From Methanoculleus sp. (GTDB lineage: Archaea; Halobacteriota; Methanomicrobia; Methanomicrobiales; Methanoculleaceae): a stretch of DNA of 55,395 nt. Within the stretch, counting starts at the first letter, position 1, and each line of letters opens with the position of its first letter. The stretch is from positions 1 to 55,395 of the forward strand of contig JASGMC010000002.1 of the NCBI GenBank assembly GCA_030156625.1. Direction: 5' to 3'. Below the pieces are notes generated by a model. That model worked only from the letters and a program-made list of their open reading frames with translations, had not been told where the DNA came from and did no database searches. Positions 1 through 8,696 of this stretch are shown one piece after another. The translations under genes and the position numbers were made by a program.

Positions 1-541
1 GCACCGCCAGCACCACACAGACCCCCACCTGAACCGCCACGTTGTCGTCGAGCGGGGAGAAGGCCTCGATGACGCCGGCGATGCCCGCCACGGCCGCGGC
101 CGCCCACCAGGGGATCAGGAAGGCCAGCGCGAGAGCGGCCGCCGCCGCCCCGGCAACCGTCCCCTCGAGCGACTTTTCCCCCCGGAGGATGTGCCGCCCA
201 AAGCGCAGCCCCACAAGGGTCGCGATGCTGTCGAGCACCCCGACCGTGACGAGGCCGACCGCGGTATACTCCCGGCCGAAGACCGCGAGGCAGAAGAGCG
301 CGCCGGCGGCGTAGGCGATGCCCCCCTTGAGCGGGATCTTCCCGGTGCGTTCCGACTCGTCCATCACCCGGGAGAGGACCGGGACGTCGTAGCCGCGGGT
401 GAAGGCGTCGCAGAGGAGGAACAGGACGACGAGTGCGGCGCTCACGAAGACGAATGCCCACCGGTCGTCCAGGCGGAGAATGATCGCGGCGCCGAGGAGC
501 CCCATGAGCAGGTGGACCGTCTGGCGGAACGTCTCGCCCAT
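1..541 (-). CDS. Dolichol kinase / phosphatidate cytidylyltransferase-like membrane protein, partial
   Basis: About 180 N-terminal residues are visible; the gene runs off the left edge. The protein is a chain of hydrophobic helices (LLMGLLGAAIIL, FVSAALVVLFLLC, GGIAYAAGALFCLAVF, and more). A polar segment (VLDSIATLVGLRFGRH, then KSLEGTVAG) resembles the nucleotide-binding signature of CTP-dependent polyprenol kinases and CDP-diacylglycerol synthases, where a D-x-x-A-x-x-x-G...KS-x-EGT pattern is usual. It would act in the membrane, phosphorylating a polyprenol or activating a lipid with CTP. The ATG at 541 was chosen; a GTG lies one codon upstream. Which family member it is cannot be settled without the C-terminus. 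Confidence 0.75.
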   Translation of the reverse strand, partial: MGETFRQTVHLLMGLLGAAIILRLDDRWAFVFVSAALVVLFLLCDAFTRGYDVPVLSRVMDESERTGKIPLKGGIAYAAGALFCLAVFGREYTAVGLVTVGVLDSIATLVGLRFGRHILRGEKSLEGTVAGAAAAALALAFLIPWWAAAAVAGIAGVIEAFSPLDDNVAVQVGVCVVLAV

Positions 542-656
542 CACACCCGAATAGCGGCCCCGGCAGATAAAGCATCGTGCGGGTTCCGGCCGGACGTCGC
601 CGAGCAGTCACCTTAAAGTAGTCTCCTTCCATCCAACATCCCTGAGGGAGAAGAAG

Positions 657-1424
657 ATGGCAGAGATACGAAAGTATGTCAACCCCCCCGCCGTCGAAGT
701 GATATGCGAGTTCCGGTTTCCCGAGGATATCCCCTGGGACATGACCTATCCGGGCATGCTTTATGGTCACCTGAAGGACGCCTACCCGAAGAGAGACCAG
801 CGCTACGTGCGCGAGGTGGTCATGCTCCTCGGGCCGGAGGGGCTTCGCGAGGAACTCCTGGTCGGCGAACGGTCGATCTTTCTTGCCGAGGACGAGGGCT
901 GCGCCGTCCAGGTCGGGCCCCGGCTGCTCTCGGTCAGTTGCCAGAAGCCGTACGTCCACTGGGAGGCCTTCTCGGAACGGATCCACGGTGCGTTCGAACG
1001 GTTCCGGGAGGTCATCAGCGCCGATGCCATCGGCACCATGAACCTGCGCTACGTCAACCTCATCGAGATCCCCGAAGCGGAAGTGACGCTCTCGGACTAC
1101 TTCGCCTTCTACCCCGTCCTCCCGCCGGAACTCCCGCGGGTGCCGGCGGGGTTCATCACCGGGTGCGAGTTCTCGTTCCACGACAACCGCGACAACTGCC
1201 GGGTAGAACTCACCGACGCCGTGCCGGAGTCGACGGGGCACAACGCATTCCTCTTAAACATCGACTACTTCCTGTCGGAGGAGAAGAGCATCCCTATCGA
1301 CGGGGTGGCCGACTGGCTGGAGATCGCCCACACCCACGTGCGGGACATATTTGAGGCCTGCATCAGGGACACTCTCCGCGACCTCTTCGCCATCCGGGAG
1401 GAGGCAGCGGCGGCGGCACGGTGA
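657..1424 (+). CDS. TIGR04255 family protein
   Basis: 255 aa, soluble. The start MAEIRKYVNPPAVEVICEF and the later NLRYVNLIEIPE resemble the sporadically distributed TIGR04255 family, in which a conserved P-(P/A)-V-x-E-V-x-x-x-F motif opens the protein and an R-Y-x-N-x-I motif follows near residue 130. No function is established for the family, which is often found in mobile or defence neighbourhoods. A purine-rich ribosome-binding stretch (GAGGGAGAAGA) lies about 5 nt upstream of the ATG. The proline-dehydrogenase-like gene starts 3 nt after its stop, so the two are probably cotranscribed. Family assignment is by motif memory only. Confidence 0.7.
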   Translation: MAEIRKYVNPPAVEVICEFRFPEDIPWDMTYPGMLYGHLKDAYPKRDQRYVREVVMLLGPEGLREELLVGERSIFLAEDEGCAVQVGPRLLSVSCQKPYVHWEAFSERIHGAFERFREVISADAIGTMNLRYVNLIEIPEAEVTLSDYFAFYPVLPPELPRVPAGFITGCEFSFHDNRDNCRVELTDAVPESTGHNAFLLNIDYFLSEEKSIPIDGVADWLEIAHTHVRDIFEACIRDTLRDLFAIREEAAAAAR

Positions 1425-1427
1425 GGA

Positions 1428-2243
1428 ATGATAGTGTCCGTGACTTCCGGCAGGGTTGAGCGCTGGGCGCTGCCCGACCTCGATGCGGCGGTCCGGCGGT
1501 GCAGGGTGCAGAACGCCCGGGGCATCCGGTGCATCATCGCCGCTCTCGGCGAATATGCCCGGAGCGAGCAGCAGGTCCGGGAGAACCTGGAGCGCTCTTC
1601 TGCCGCCATAGCCGCGATCGAGGAGCAGGGCCTGGACGCATCCCTCACCGTGAAGATGACCGCGCTTGGTGCGCTCATCGACCGCGATGCCGCCAGGGAT
1701 TCCCTGCTTCGGCTCTGTAGCGGGGCGCATGCACGCGGCATCGGGTTCGAGGTAGATATGGAGGGACGGGGACTCGTGGGGACGACGGTCGATGCCGCCG
1801 TCGCCTGCGCAAGGCAGGGGTTGCCGGTGACGCTCGCCCTCCAGACCTCCCTCGACCGCACCGCGGGCGACCTCGAACGCATCGTCCGCCACGGGGTCAG
1901 GCCCCGCCTGGTGAAAGGGGCCTACGGAGCGGATACAGATGACCCCGGCAAGATCCGGGAGCGCTTTCGCACACTTGCAGCAGGACTCCTCGACCGGGGC
2001 GTGCCGTTCTCGACCGGCACCCACGACCCGGACCTCGTCGCGTGGCTGGTGCAGGACGCGGGCGGGGCGGTCGAGTTCGGGTTCCTGATGGGGCTCGCGG
2101 ACGAGACGAAACTCCGGTTCGCGGGGGAGGGGCGGGCTGTCGCGGAGTACGTGCCCTTCGGGGAACAGGCGGCAATATATGTCGCCCGGCGCGAGGCCTA
2201 CCTCGCGGGGCTGGCGGCGGAGGAGAAGGCGCCGGTGCCGTAG
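1428..2243 (+). CDS. Proline dehydrogenase-like FAD enzyme
   Basis: 271 aa, a compact single-domain proline dehydrogenase of the beta/alpha-barrel type, which oxidises proline to pyrroline-5-carboxylate with FAD. Motifs in order: VKMTALG near residue 80, RLVKGAYG near 160 (substrate/FAD contact), STGTHDPDLVAWL near 190, YVPFGE near 240 and ARREAYL near 250, the last matching the Y-x-x-R-R substrate-carboxylate site. It is shorter than PutA domains but close to monofunctional archaeal and Thermus-type enzymes. No P5C dehydrogenase is adjacent, so the substrate may be another amino acid. It starts 3 nt after the TIGR04255 gene and precedes malQ by 32 nt. Confidence 0.8.
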   Translation: MIVSVTSGRVERWALPDLDAAVRRCRVQNARGIRCIIAALGEYARSEQQVRENLERSSAAIAAIEEQGLDASLTVKMTALGALIDRDAARDSLLRLCSGAHARGIGFEVDMEGRGLVGTTVDAAVACARQGLPVTLALQTSLDRTAGDLERIVRHGVRPRLVKGAYGADTDDPGKIRERFRTLAAGLLDRGVPFSTGTHDPDLVAWLVQDAGGAVEFGFLMGLADETKLRFAGEGRAVAEYVPFGEQAAIYVARREAYLAGLAAEEKAPVP

Positions 2244-2275
2244 CGCCGCACCCTCGCATCCATGGAGGTTATAGT

Positions 2276-3775
2276 ATGATCCAGACACGGGGAAGCGGCA
2301 TACTCCTGCATATCACGTCCCTGCCGTCGGCGTACGGCATCGGGGACTTCGGCCCGGCGGCTTACCGGTTCGTCGATGCGCTTGAGCGAGCCCGGCAGCA
2401 CTACTGGCAGATCCTGCCGCTCAACCCGACAGAGACCGCATACGCCCACTCACCCTACAGCAGCCCGTCGGCGTTTGCCATGAACACCCTCCTCATCAGC
2501 CCGGAGATGCTCGTCCGGGAGGGGTTCCTGAGGAAGAGCGACCTGGAGCCGGCACCCGACTTTCCGGAGGAGCGGGTGGCGTACGAGGCGGCTGCCTGGT
2601 ACCGGGAACGGTTATTCTCGGTTGTTTACGAACGGTTCCGCTACTCCGGGCCGGATCGTGGGTTTGAAACGTTCTGCGACGTGAACGGGTGGTGGCTCGA
2701 CGACCATGCGCTCTTCGTCGCGCTCAAAGACCGTTTCCACGGGCAGGCGTGGAACAGGTGGCCGGAGGAGGTCCGGACCCGGCAGCCGGAGGCTCTCAAA
2801 GAGATGCGCGAACTGCTCGACGACCGGGTGCGGAAAGAGACGTTCCTCCAGTACCTCGCTGCCCGGCAGTGGTCGGCCCTCCGCCGCTACTGCACCGACC
2901 GGGGCATCCAGATCATCGGTGACATCCCGATCTACGTCGCATACGACAGCGTCGATCTCTGGGCGAACCCCGGAATCTTCAAACTGGACGAAGACCTCCG
3001 CCCCACCGTGGTGGCGGGGGTGCCGCCCGATATGTTCAGCAGGACCGGGCAGCTCTGGGGGAACCCGGTCTACGACTGGCCCGCGCTCCAGGAACGGGGA
3101 TACGGCTGGTGGATGAGCCGGATCGCCCGGTCCGGCGAACTCTACGACCTCTTCCGGATCGACCACTTCCGGGCGTTCGCCGACTACTACGAAGTCCCGG
3201 CGGGCGACGCGACGGCCGAGCACGGCACATGGGTCGACGGGCCGGGAGCGGAGTTCTTCGAAGCGCTCTCCCGGCGGTTCCCCTGCTTCGCCATCGTCGC
3301 CGAGGACCTGGGGGCAAACACCCCCGCCGTCCAGGCCCTCCTCGACCGGTTCGCCTTCCCGGGGATGAAGATCCTGCTCTTCGCGTTCGGCGAGGGGATC
3401 GCAAGAACCCCCCATATCCCGCATAACTACGTCCATAACCTCATCTGCTACACGGGGACGCACGACAACAACACGGCGAGAGGGTGGTTTGAGGAGGAGG
3501 CGTCGGAGGAGGATAAGGAGCGGTTCTTTGCCTACGCCGGGCGGGAGGTGGCGGCGGACGAGGTTCACCGGGAGCTCGTCCGCCTGGCGATGACCTCGGT
3601 TGCCCGGGCGTGCATCATCCCCATGCAGGACCTTCTCGGCCTCGGCGCCGCGGCACGGATGAACTACCCCTCGACCACCACGGGGAACTGGGTGTGGCGC
3701 ATGACGCCCCGTGAGTTCGACGAGGCTCCGTTTGAGTGGCTCGCGAGGCTGACGGAACTCAGTGGGCGGGGGTGA
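2276..3775 (+). CDS. malQ: 4-alpha-glucanotransferase (amylomaltase)
   Basis: 499 aa, GH77. It transfers alpha-1,4-glucan segments between maltooligosaccharides and works in cytosolic glycogen metabolism. The N-terminus (SGILLHITSLPSAYGIGDFG) is the classic GH77 opening. The catalytic residues are visible: the nucleophile Asp in RIDHFRAF (about 296), the acid/base Glu in VAEDLG (about 341) and the transition-state Asp in GTHDNNT (about 396). The open frame extends upstream into the previous gene, but the ATG at 2276 has GGAGG at 2264-2268 and begins the conserved domain, so it is preferred. Length is normal for the family. Confidence 0.95.
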   Translation: MIQTRGSGILLHITSLPSAYGIGDFGPAAYRFVDALERARQHYWQILPLNPTETAYAHSPYSSPSAFAMNTLLISPEMLVREGFLRKSDLEPAPDFPEERVAYEAAAWYRERLFSVVYERFRYSGPDRGFETFCDVNGWWLDDHALFVALKDRFHGQAWNRWPEEVRTRQPEALKEMRELLDDRVRKETFLQYLAARQWSALRRYCTDRGIQIIGDIPIYVAYDSVDLWANPGIFKLDEDLRPTVVAGVPPDMFSRTGQLWGNPVYDWPALQERGYGWWMSRIARSGELYDLFRIDHFRAFADYYEVPAGDATAEHGTWVDGPGAEFFEALSRRFPCFAIVAEDLGANTPAVQALLDRFAFPGMKILLFAFGEGIARTPHIPHNYVHNLICYTGTHDNNTARGWFEEEASEEDKERFFAYAGREVAADEVHRELVRLAMTSVARACIIPMQDLLGLGAAARMNYPSTTTGNWVWRMTPREFDEAPFEWLARLTELSGRG

Positions 3776-3918
3776 GGCGGCGGGGTGATCCACGACTGTG
3801 CCAAGTGTACTTCGGAATCATTCGTCGAATTCTGCTGAGTAGTGACTCGCATCCATAAAAGACCAGATGGAGAATGGATGATGCCTGACAGATGATCCCC
3901 TCCGCAATCACCACCGGA

Positions 3919-4067
3919 CACGGATTCCCATTGAGTATCGCCACGGGGGGTGGGGACAAAGGGGAGTGCGAGCGCAGCGAGCATGAGAAACTCGAAGAGT
4001 TTCGAGGGGGGAGACCCCCCTCCCCTGCAACCCCTCCCCCAAACGCGATATCCCCTTGAAAACCGTG
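3919..4067 (+). repeat. Dispersed ~150-bp element, copy A
   Basis: The stretch from CACGGATTCC to the mirror-image AAAACCGTG is nearly identical to the reverse strand of 16982-17117 and related to 54255-54415. Its inner ends are imperfectly inverted (TATCGCC at 3936-3942, GCGATAT at 4045-4051). It contains a GAA-loop hairpin at 3985-4007, a second hairpin with a GCA loop and tandem G.A mismatches at 3967-3983, and a GGGGGGAGACCCCCC fold-back. It has no transposase and no credible gene. Several spurious reading frames cross it. It lies in the 425-bp gap between malQ and the 65-aa gene; nothing else is recognisable there. Confidence 0.85.
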
Positions 4068-4200
4068 CCAGATACAACCGAGGGGAATTGCAGGGTATGG
4101 TATGAAATGCGATACCCTCCCGCAAAGCCATCACCAGATCCGGAACCTCACAGAGTCGGGGTGTCCCGGCATCACCTGCCTATGAGGGCACCACCCCCGA

Positions 4201-4398
4201 TCAGTACCTGGCCGTCAGCACCTCGAGTTCCTCCCGGATGGTCCGCCGGACCATCTCCTCGATGGCATTGTAATCACGCTTCGCCTTCTCGTGCTTTGCG
4301 AGCATCTCTTCCATCTTCATGATCCCGAGGGAGAGGTTCTTCCCGTACTTGAGGGCGACCTCCAGCGCCTCCTCGTCGACCCGGACGACCCTGGACAT
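4201..4398 (-). CDS. 65-aa conserved-looking small protein
   Basis: 65 aa with the ATG at 4398 (MSRVVRVDEEALEVALKYGK). It is acidic and predicted all-helical; residues 30-60 are rich in Glu, Lys and Met with a heptad-like pattern (MKMEEMLAKHEKAKRDYN), suggesting a short coiled coil. The frame continues upstream for 23 codons, but a TATA-like AATTAAATT at 4421-4429 (reverse strand) sits about 27 nt before the chosen ATG, which would make the transcript leaderless and exclude the longer start. CTGTAACAA repeats flank that TATA box. The N-terminus is faintly like ribbon-helix-helix antitoxins, but I do not recognise the family. Confidence 0.6.
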   Translation of the reverse strand: MSRVVRVDEEALEVALKYGKNLSLGIMKMEEMLAKHEKAKRDYNAIEEMVRRTIREELEVLTARY

Positions 4399-4420
4399 AG
4401 GGTGATGTTTCCCGGGCAGG

Positions 4421-4509
4421 AATTTAATTGTTACAGATTTGTTACAGGCGGGCAAAAGTTGTTCCAAACCCGTAACAACAGCAGGAACAGCGTTACGATT
4501 GTGTTACAG
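4421..4509 (-). promoter_or_regulatory. TATA box with CTGTAACA iterons
   Basis: On the reverse strand, AATTAAATT (4421-4429) is preceded by CTGTAACAA at 4428-4436 and again at 4439-4447, exactly 11 bp apart. A third CTGTAACA is at 4502-4509, and related GTAAC cores lie at 4471-4476 (opposite orientation) and 4491-4497. One helical-turn spacing next to a TATA box is what a transcription-factor operator looks like. The controlled gene would be the 65-aa protein. gpmA ends at 4560 on the same strand, so the array is not simply coding. Confidence 0.55.
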
Positions 4510-4559
4510 GGAGAGAGATGAGAAGAGTTATCGGCGAAAGACCGGGGGGATAGCCCCGG

Positions 4560-5306
4560 CTACCCCGCACCCGCCTGCCGGGCCACGCCCTGTGCGGCCG
4601 CTGCGATCTCCTCCGGGTCGCCGAGGTAATAGTGCTCCACGGCCTTCAGGTCCCTGTCCAGCTTGTAGACGAGCGGGTAGCCGGTGGGGATGTTGAGGCC
4701 CGCGATCTCGTCGTCCGGAACATCGTCCAGGTGTTTGACCAGGGCCCGGAGGCTGTTGCCGTGGGCGGCGACCAGGACGGGTTTGCCCGCCGCAAGATCC
4801 CCGGCGATATGGCTCTCCCAGTAGGGGAGCACCCGCCCGAGCGTGTCGTGCAGGGACTCGGTCGCGGGAAGGCTCTCCGGGTCCAGGTCGGCGTAGCGGG
4901 GGTCGAACCGCGGGTGTCTCGGGTCGTCCCACGCGAGCGGCGGTGGCTGCACGCCGTATGCCCGGCGCCAGAGGTGCACCTGATCCGCGCCGTATTTCTC
5001 GGCGGTCTCCTTCTTGTTCAGACCCTGCAGGGCGCCGTAACTCTTCTCGTTCAGCCGCCACGACCGGTGCACCGGGATGTACATGAGATCGAGGTCGTCC
5101 ATGACCACCCAGAGCGTCCGGATGGCCCGCTTCAGGACGGAGGTGTAGGCGACGCCGAACGTATATCCGCCTTCCTTAAGGAGTTCCGCCGCCCGATGGG
5201 CTTCTTCCATACCGCGGGGCGAGAGGTCGACATCGGTCCAGCCCGTGAACCGGTTCTCCTTGTTCCAGAGGCTCTCGCCGTGCCTCAGCAGGATCAACGC
5301 TACCAT
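4560..5306 (-). CDS. gpmA: 2,3-bisphosphoglycerate-dependent phosphoglycerate mutase
   Basis: 248 aa, the normal length for the histidine-phosphatase-type cofactor-dependent mutase that interconverts 3- and 2-phosphoglycerate. Seen: [10 protein letters not shown] (Arg8-His9 catalytic pair), [17 protein letters not shown]-like [22 protein letters not shown] with the catalytic Glu, and [15 protein letters not shown] with the second catalytic His. The upstream extension of the frame is discarded because homology begins at [11 protein letters not shown] (ATG 5306). Most methanogens rely on the unrelated cofactor-independent ApgM, so a dPGM here is notable and may reflect transfer from bacteria. 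Confidence 0.95.
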   Translation of the reverse strand: MVALILLRHGESLWNKENRFTGWTDVDLSPRGMEEAHRAAELLKEGGYTFGVAYTSVLKRAIRTLWVVMDDLDLMYIPVHRSWRLNEKSYGALQGLNKKETAEKYGADQVHLWRRAYGVQPPPLAWDDPRHPRFDPRYADLDPESLPATESLHDTLGRVLPYWESHIAGDLAAGKPVLVAAHGNSLRALVKHLDDVPDDEIAGLNIPTGYPLVYKLDRDLKAVEHYYLGDPEEIAAAAQGVARQAGAG

Positions 5307-5549
5307 TGCAATTCTACTCCCACATCCAGTATGATCCTCCTCCACGAATAAATGCCATGCACGTACCGGGGGGTAGTCCTGCAAGAGTGGCCGGAGGAGC
5401 CGCCCGTGCAGCCCCGGCGGGGACACGGGGCAACAGAAACCTCGATTCCCTCTAGAATCACCAGATTCGACGAACAGAGGATGGATGGGTTCGATTTTTT
5501 TCGTAGCCTACAATTCATTTATCTCTCATTCCCGCCCATATGCACCTGT

Positions 5550-7115
5550 ATGGCATCGAACAGAAGGAGGAACAGAAACTGCATCCTCGCGATGGCGTCA
5601 CTGCTCGTCATCGTTGTGGCGGCAGTCATCACCGCAGGATGTACGGCGGGTACGTCGACGCCCGGCGCGGTTGCCGGGCCCTCCTGGACTCTCGACTCGT
5701 ACCTCGCCGGGAACGGCACGCTTGTTCCGGTCCTGCCGGGAACGGAGATCTCCGCCCGGTTCGACGATGACGGAAAGGTCACCGGCTCCGCCGGGTGCAA
5801 CGGTTACGGTGGCGACTACAACCTCGACGGCACGACCCTCTCGATCTCCTCGCTTGCCCAGACGCAGAAACTCTGCACAGAGCCCGAAGGCATCATGGAG
5901 CAGGAAGCGGCGTTCATGGACCTCCTCGGCTCGGCGGCAGAATGCCGGATCGAGGATGACCGGCTGGAGATCATCGACGCTGCCGGCACGACGACGCTCG
6001 TCTTCGTGAAGGGACACGCGGCCGCGGCACTCGCCGCCGGGACGTCCTGGACGCTCGCGAGCCTCGCCGGGGAGGACGGCGCTCTGATACCGGTCCTTGA
6101 CGGCACAACCGTCACGGTGGCCTTCGACACCGACGGCAACGTCGGCGGGTCGGCCGGATGCAACCATTACAGCGCAGACTACACCGTGGACAGCGCGTCC
6201 CTCAGCATCGGGCCGGCCGTCAGGACCGAGATGTACTGCAGCGAACCGCCGGGCATCATGAAGCAGGAGGACCGCTACCTCGCGCTCCTCGCGAACGTCA
6301 CCTCCTACCGGGTGGAAGGAGGCGAACGGCTGGTCCTCGTGGACCGCGAGGGTGCCGACCTGCTGGTCTTTGAAGAGGTCGTCCGGACGCCCGACCTTCC
6401 GTTCGTCGGGACGGACTGGGTGCTCGAGTCCTACAGCACCGGTGGGGATGCAGTCTCTTCGCCCGTCAACGGTACGAAGATCACCGCGAATTTTGATGAC
6501 GGAAACGTCACCGGGAACGCCGGGTGCAACCACTACGGCGGCGAGTACAGCCTCGACGGCGCAAACCTCTCGATCTCCTCGCTCTACAGCACCCTGATGT
6601 ACTGCGAGACGCCGGGCGTCATGGAGCAGGAAGGGAGGTTCATGGGCCACCTCGCGAACGTCTCCTCCTACCGGGTGGAAGGCGATCGGCTGGTCCTCAC
6701 GGACGAGACGGGCACCGATCTCCTCTTCTTCGTGCAGGCTCAGGAGGTCCCGCCGGCACCGCTCACCGGGACGGAGTGGACGCTTGAGTCCTACAGCCCC
6801 GACGGGGAGACGGTCTCCTCGGTGATCATCGGGACCACGATCACGGCAGCCTTCGGCACTGACGGGAACGTCACCGGCAGCGCCGGATGCAACAGTTACG
6901 GGGCCGGCTACCGGGTCGACGGCGCGAAGATCACCATCGAGCCGCCCATCAGCACGAAGATGAACTGCAACAGGCCGGAAGGCATCATGGAGCAGGAGAA
7001 CAGGTACCTCAACCTGTTAACGTCGGTTGCAGGCTACCGCATCAACGGCGACCGGCTCGACCTCCTCGATAAGGCCGGAAAGACCCTGCTCTCTTTCAGC
7101 GCGGACCGGGCCTGA
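5550..7115 (+). CDS. Secreted lipoprotein with four META (HslJ-like) domains
   Basis: 521 aa. The N-terminus (about residues 1-31) is basic, then hydrophobic (LLVIVVAAVITAGC), with a lipobox-like AGC; the mature protein would be lipid-anchored outside the cell. Four tandem repeats of about 110 aa follow, each with W-T-L-x-S-Y, a GTxIxAxFDxDGxVTGSAGCN core, a Cys in the TxxxCxxPxGIMxQE segment and a closing DRLxLxDxxGxxLLxF strand. This is the META/HslJ fold, linked in bacteria to heat-inducible lipoproteins and protease inhibition. The paired Cys in each repeat could form a disulfide. The ATG at 5550 was chosen for its signal peptide. A paralogue follows. Confidence 0.85.
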   Translation: MASNRRRNRNCILAMASLLVIVVAAVITAGCTAGTSTPGAVAGPSWTLDSYLAGNGTLVPVLPGTEISARFDDDGKVTGSAGCNGYGGDYNLDGTTLSISSLAQTQKLCTEPEGIMEQEAAFMDLLGSAAECRIEDDRLEIIDAAGTTTLVFVKGHAAAALAAGTSWTLASLAGEDGALIPVLDGTTVTVAFDTDGNVGGSAGCNHYSADYTVDSASLSIGPAVRTEMYCSEPPGIMKQEDRYLALLANVTSYRVEGGERLVLVDREGADLLVFEEVVRTPDLPFVGTDWVLESYSTGGDAVSSPVNGTKITANFDDGNVTGNAGCNHYGGEYSLDGANLSISSLYSTLMYCETPGVMEQEGRFMGHLANVSSYRVEGDRLVLTDETGTDLLFFVQAQEVPPAPLTGTEWTLESYSPDGETVSSVIIGTTITAAFGTDGNVTGSAGCNSYGAGYRVDGAKITIEPPISTKMNCNRPEGIMEQENRYLNLLTSVAGYRINGDRLDLLDKAGKTLLSFSADRA

Positions 7116-7333
7116 TCTGTTCCCCGTTTCAGGCGGCCGAAGAGGCCGGTCACCGCCCGGTTTTCCATTTTACTGCACCCTGGGCCCAATATCTCCCGCC
7201 GGCGAAGGCTCGGGGCGACAGAGCCGGATCGACGCCGCTTGCATCCAGCCATCAGGGAGAGGGCGATCGAGAGAATTTCGGTGGAAATGGGTTGCTTTTT
7301 CTTCTTCCACCCCCTATTCTATCCTTGATAGAG

Positions 7334-8185
7334 ATGGGGAGAGACGGACACCACACACTCGCGAAGGCCGCATTCCTGATCATCGTGGCGGCATGCCTCT
7401 TCTCGGTCGGCTACTCCGGTGGGGCGGATACGCCTCCCGACAGCGCCAATAAGGTCGCCGAACCGCTTGCGGGGAGCGCATGGGATCTGATCGCGTTCCG
7501 TGCCGATAACGGTTCCATCGCCGCGCCTCTGCCGGGGGTGGAGCCGCTCATCGTCTTCGGCGAGAGCGGCACGCTCTCGGGGTCCGCCGGGTGCAACCTC
7601 TACTCCGCCCCCTACCGGATCAACGGCTCCACGATCAAGGTGGAGCCGATAGAAGGCACGGAGGCCCACCCTGCGGCAATGCAGGATCTCGTGCAGCAGG
7701 AGAGCAGGTACCGGGAACTCCTCGTTGCGGCTGCCTCCTACAAGGTCGAGGACGACCGGCTGGTGCTCTCCGGGCCGTCGGGTAAGGACCTGCTCGTCTT
7801 TGAGCGGTCGGACCAGCCCAAGAGCATGCCGCTGCTTTCGACCGAATGGCACCTCGCCCGCTACACCACCGGCGGCGGCAGCACCGTCGCGTCGCCGGTG
7901 CCCGGCACCGACATCACCCTGATATTCGACGACGACGGCACGCTCTCGGGGTCCGCCGGGTGCAATGCCTACTCGGCCCCGTACCGGGTCAACGAGACGG
8001 GCATTGGCGTGGAACGGATCATCGCGACGAAAGCCTCCTGCACCGAGCCCGCCGGCGTCATGGAACAGGAGCGTGCTTACCTCGACCTCCTCCGGTCGGC
8101 GGCGGGCTACCGGATCGTCGGGGATACGCTCGCGGTCATCGACGGCAACGGCAGGGCAATTCTGTTTTATACGGCGCAAGGCTGA
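7334..8185 (+). CDS. Secreted protein with two META (HslJ-like) domains
   Basis: 283 aa. A signal peptide-like start (AKAAFLIIVAACLFSVGYSGG) is followed by two META repeats: SAWDLIAFRADNG...GSAGCNLYSAPYRI and TEWHLARYTTGGG...GSAGCNAYSAPYRV. The second repeat has the full Cys pair (GCN and KASCTEPAGVMEQE); the first has lost the second Cys (TEAHPAAMQDLVQQE). At the expected lipobox position the sequence reads VGYSGG, with Tyr where the upstream paralogue has Cys, so it is probably released or membrane-anchored by the uncleaved helix. The ATG at 7334 was preferred over the frame start 14 codons earlier. It probably arose by duplication of the neighbouring gene. Confidence 0.8.
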   Translation: MGRDGHHTLAKAAFLIIVAACLFSVGYSGGADTPPDSANKVAEPLAGSAWDLIAFRADNGSIAAPLPGVEPLIVFGESGTLSGSAGCNLYSAPYRINGSTIKVEPIEGTEAHPAAMQDLVQQESRYRELLVAAASYKVEDDRLVLSGPSGKDLLVFERSDQPKSMPLLSTEWHLARYTTGGGSTVASPVPGTDITLIFDDDGTLSGSAGCNAYSAPYRVNETGIGVERIIATKASCTEPAGVMEQERAYLDLLRSAAGYRIVGDTLAVIDGNGRAILFYTAQG

Positions 8186-8228
8186 GAAGAGCCCGTCGGG
8201 ACACCCTTTTTTTGCGGGCTCAAAAGAA

Positions 8229-8645
8229 TTAGTTCGTTGGATACGACCGGCCCTCTGCCGGAAGCGAGCAGTGCATCTGGGCAAAGATCCACGCGTGGCC
8301 GGTTCCGCGGAGCACCGCGGTCAGCCGCCCGTTCAGGGTCTGCGGGACACCGTCGACGACGATGCGGCAGGTCATATCGGCCATCACCCAGGCGACCGTC
8401 CCCTCGGCGCCGATATGAATGTCAGAGAGATCCAGCCCGATGGTTTCCGCCTGCGCAAAGCCGCGCTCGAGGTGCTGGCGGCAGGCCTCCCTCCCGATCG
8501 CCTTCTCACCGGTGCCGGCGAATAAACCCCGGAAGTCGGGATCGATGAGCGCCATTATGCCGTCGACATCCTTCCTTGCCGTGGCCTCCGTCATCCGGTG
8601 GAGCACCGCCATGATCTGCTCCTGTGTCTGTTCGCTGACTCGCAT
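8229..8645 (-). CDS. NTF2-like / SnoaL-type (DUF4440-like) protein
   Basis: 138 aa, single cone-shaped NTF2-like fold inferred from MAVLHRMTEATARKDVDGIMALIDPDF at the start, the middle IGREACRQHLERGF, the strand VAWVMADMTCRI and the terminal GRLTAVLRGTGHAWIFAQMHCSLP. Such proteins bind small ligands or serve as dimerisation modules; a specific substrate cannot be named. It stands alone on the reverse strand, convergent with the META gene 43 bp away, with no cotranscribed partner. Confidence 0.75.
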   Translation of the reverse strand: MRVSEQTQEQIMAVLHRMTEATARKDVDGIMALIDPDFRGLFAGTGEKAIGREACRQHLERGFAQAETIGLDLSDIHIGAEGTVAWVMADMTCRIVVDGVPQTLNGRLTAVLRGTGHAWIFAQMHCSLPAEGRSYPTN

Positions 8646-8696
8646 GAGGAGTGATCATACCGGAAAAAGATATTCATTTCGAGCAGATGCAGCGGT

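Noticed and set aside
1254-2288. 344-aa reverse frame opposite the proline dehydrogenase-like gene
   Set aside because: Shadow of a GC-rich gene; no motif, and the forward protein has clear family motifs.
3664-4134. 156-aa reverse frame over malQ end and repeat copy A
   Set aside because: It is built from repeat sequence and recurs as a fragment at copy B; no start signal.
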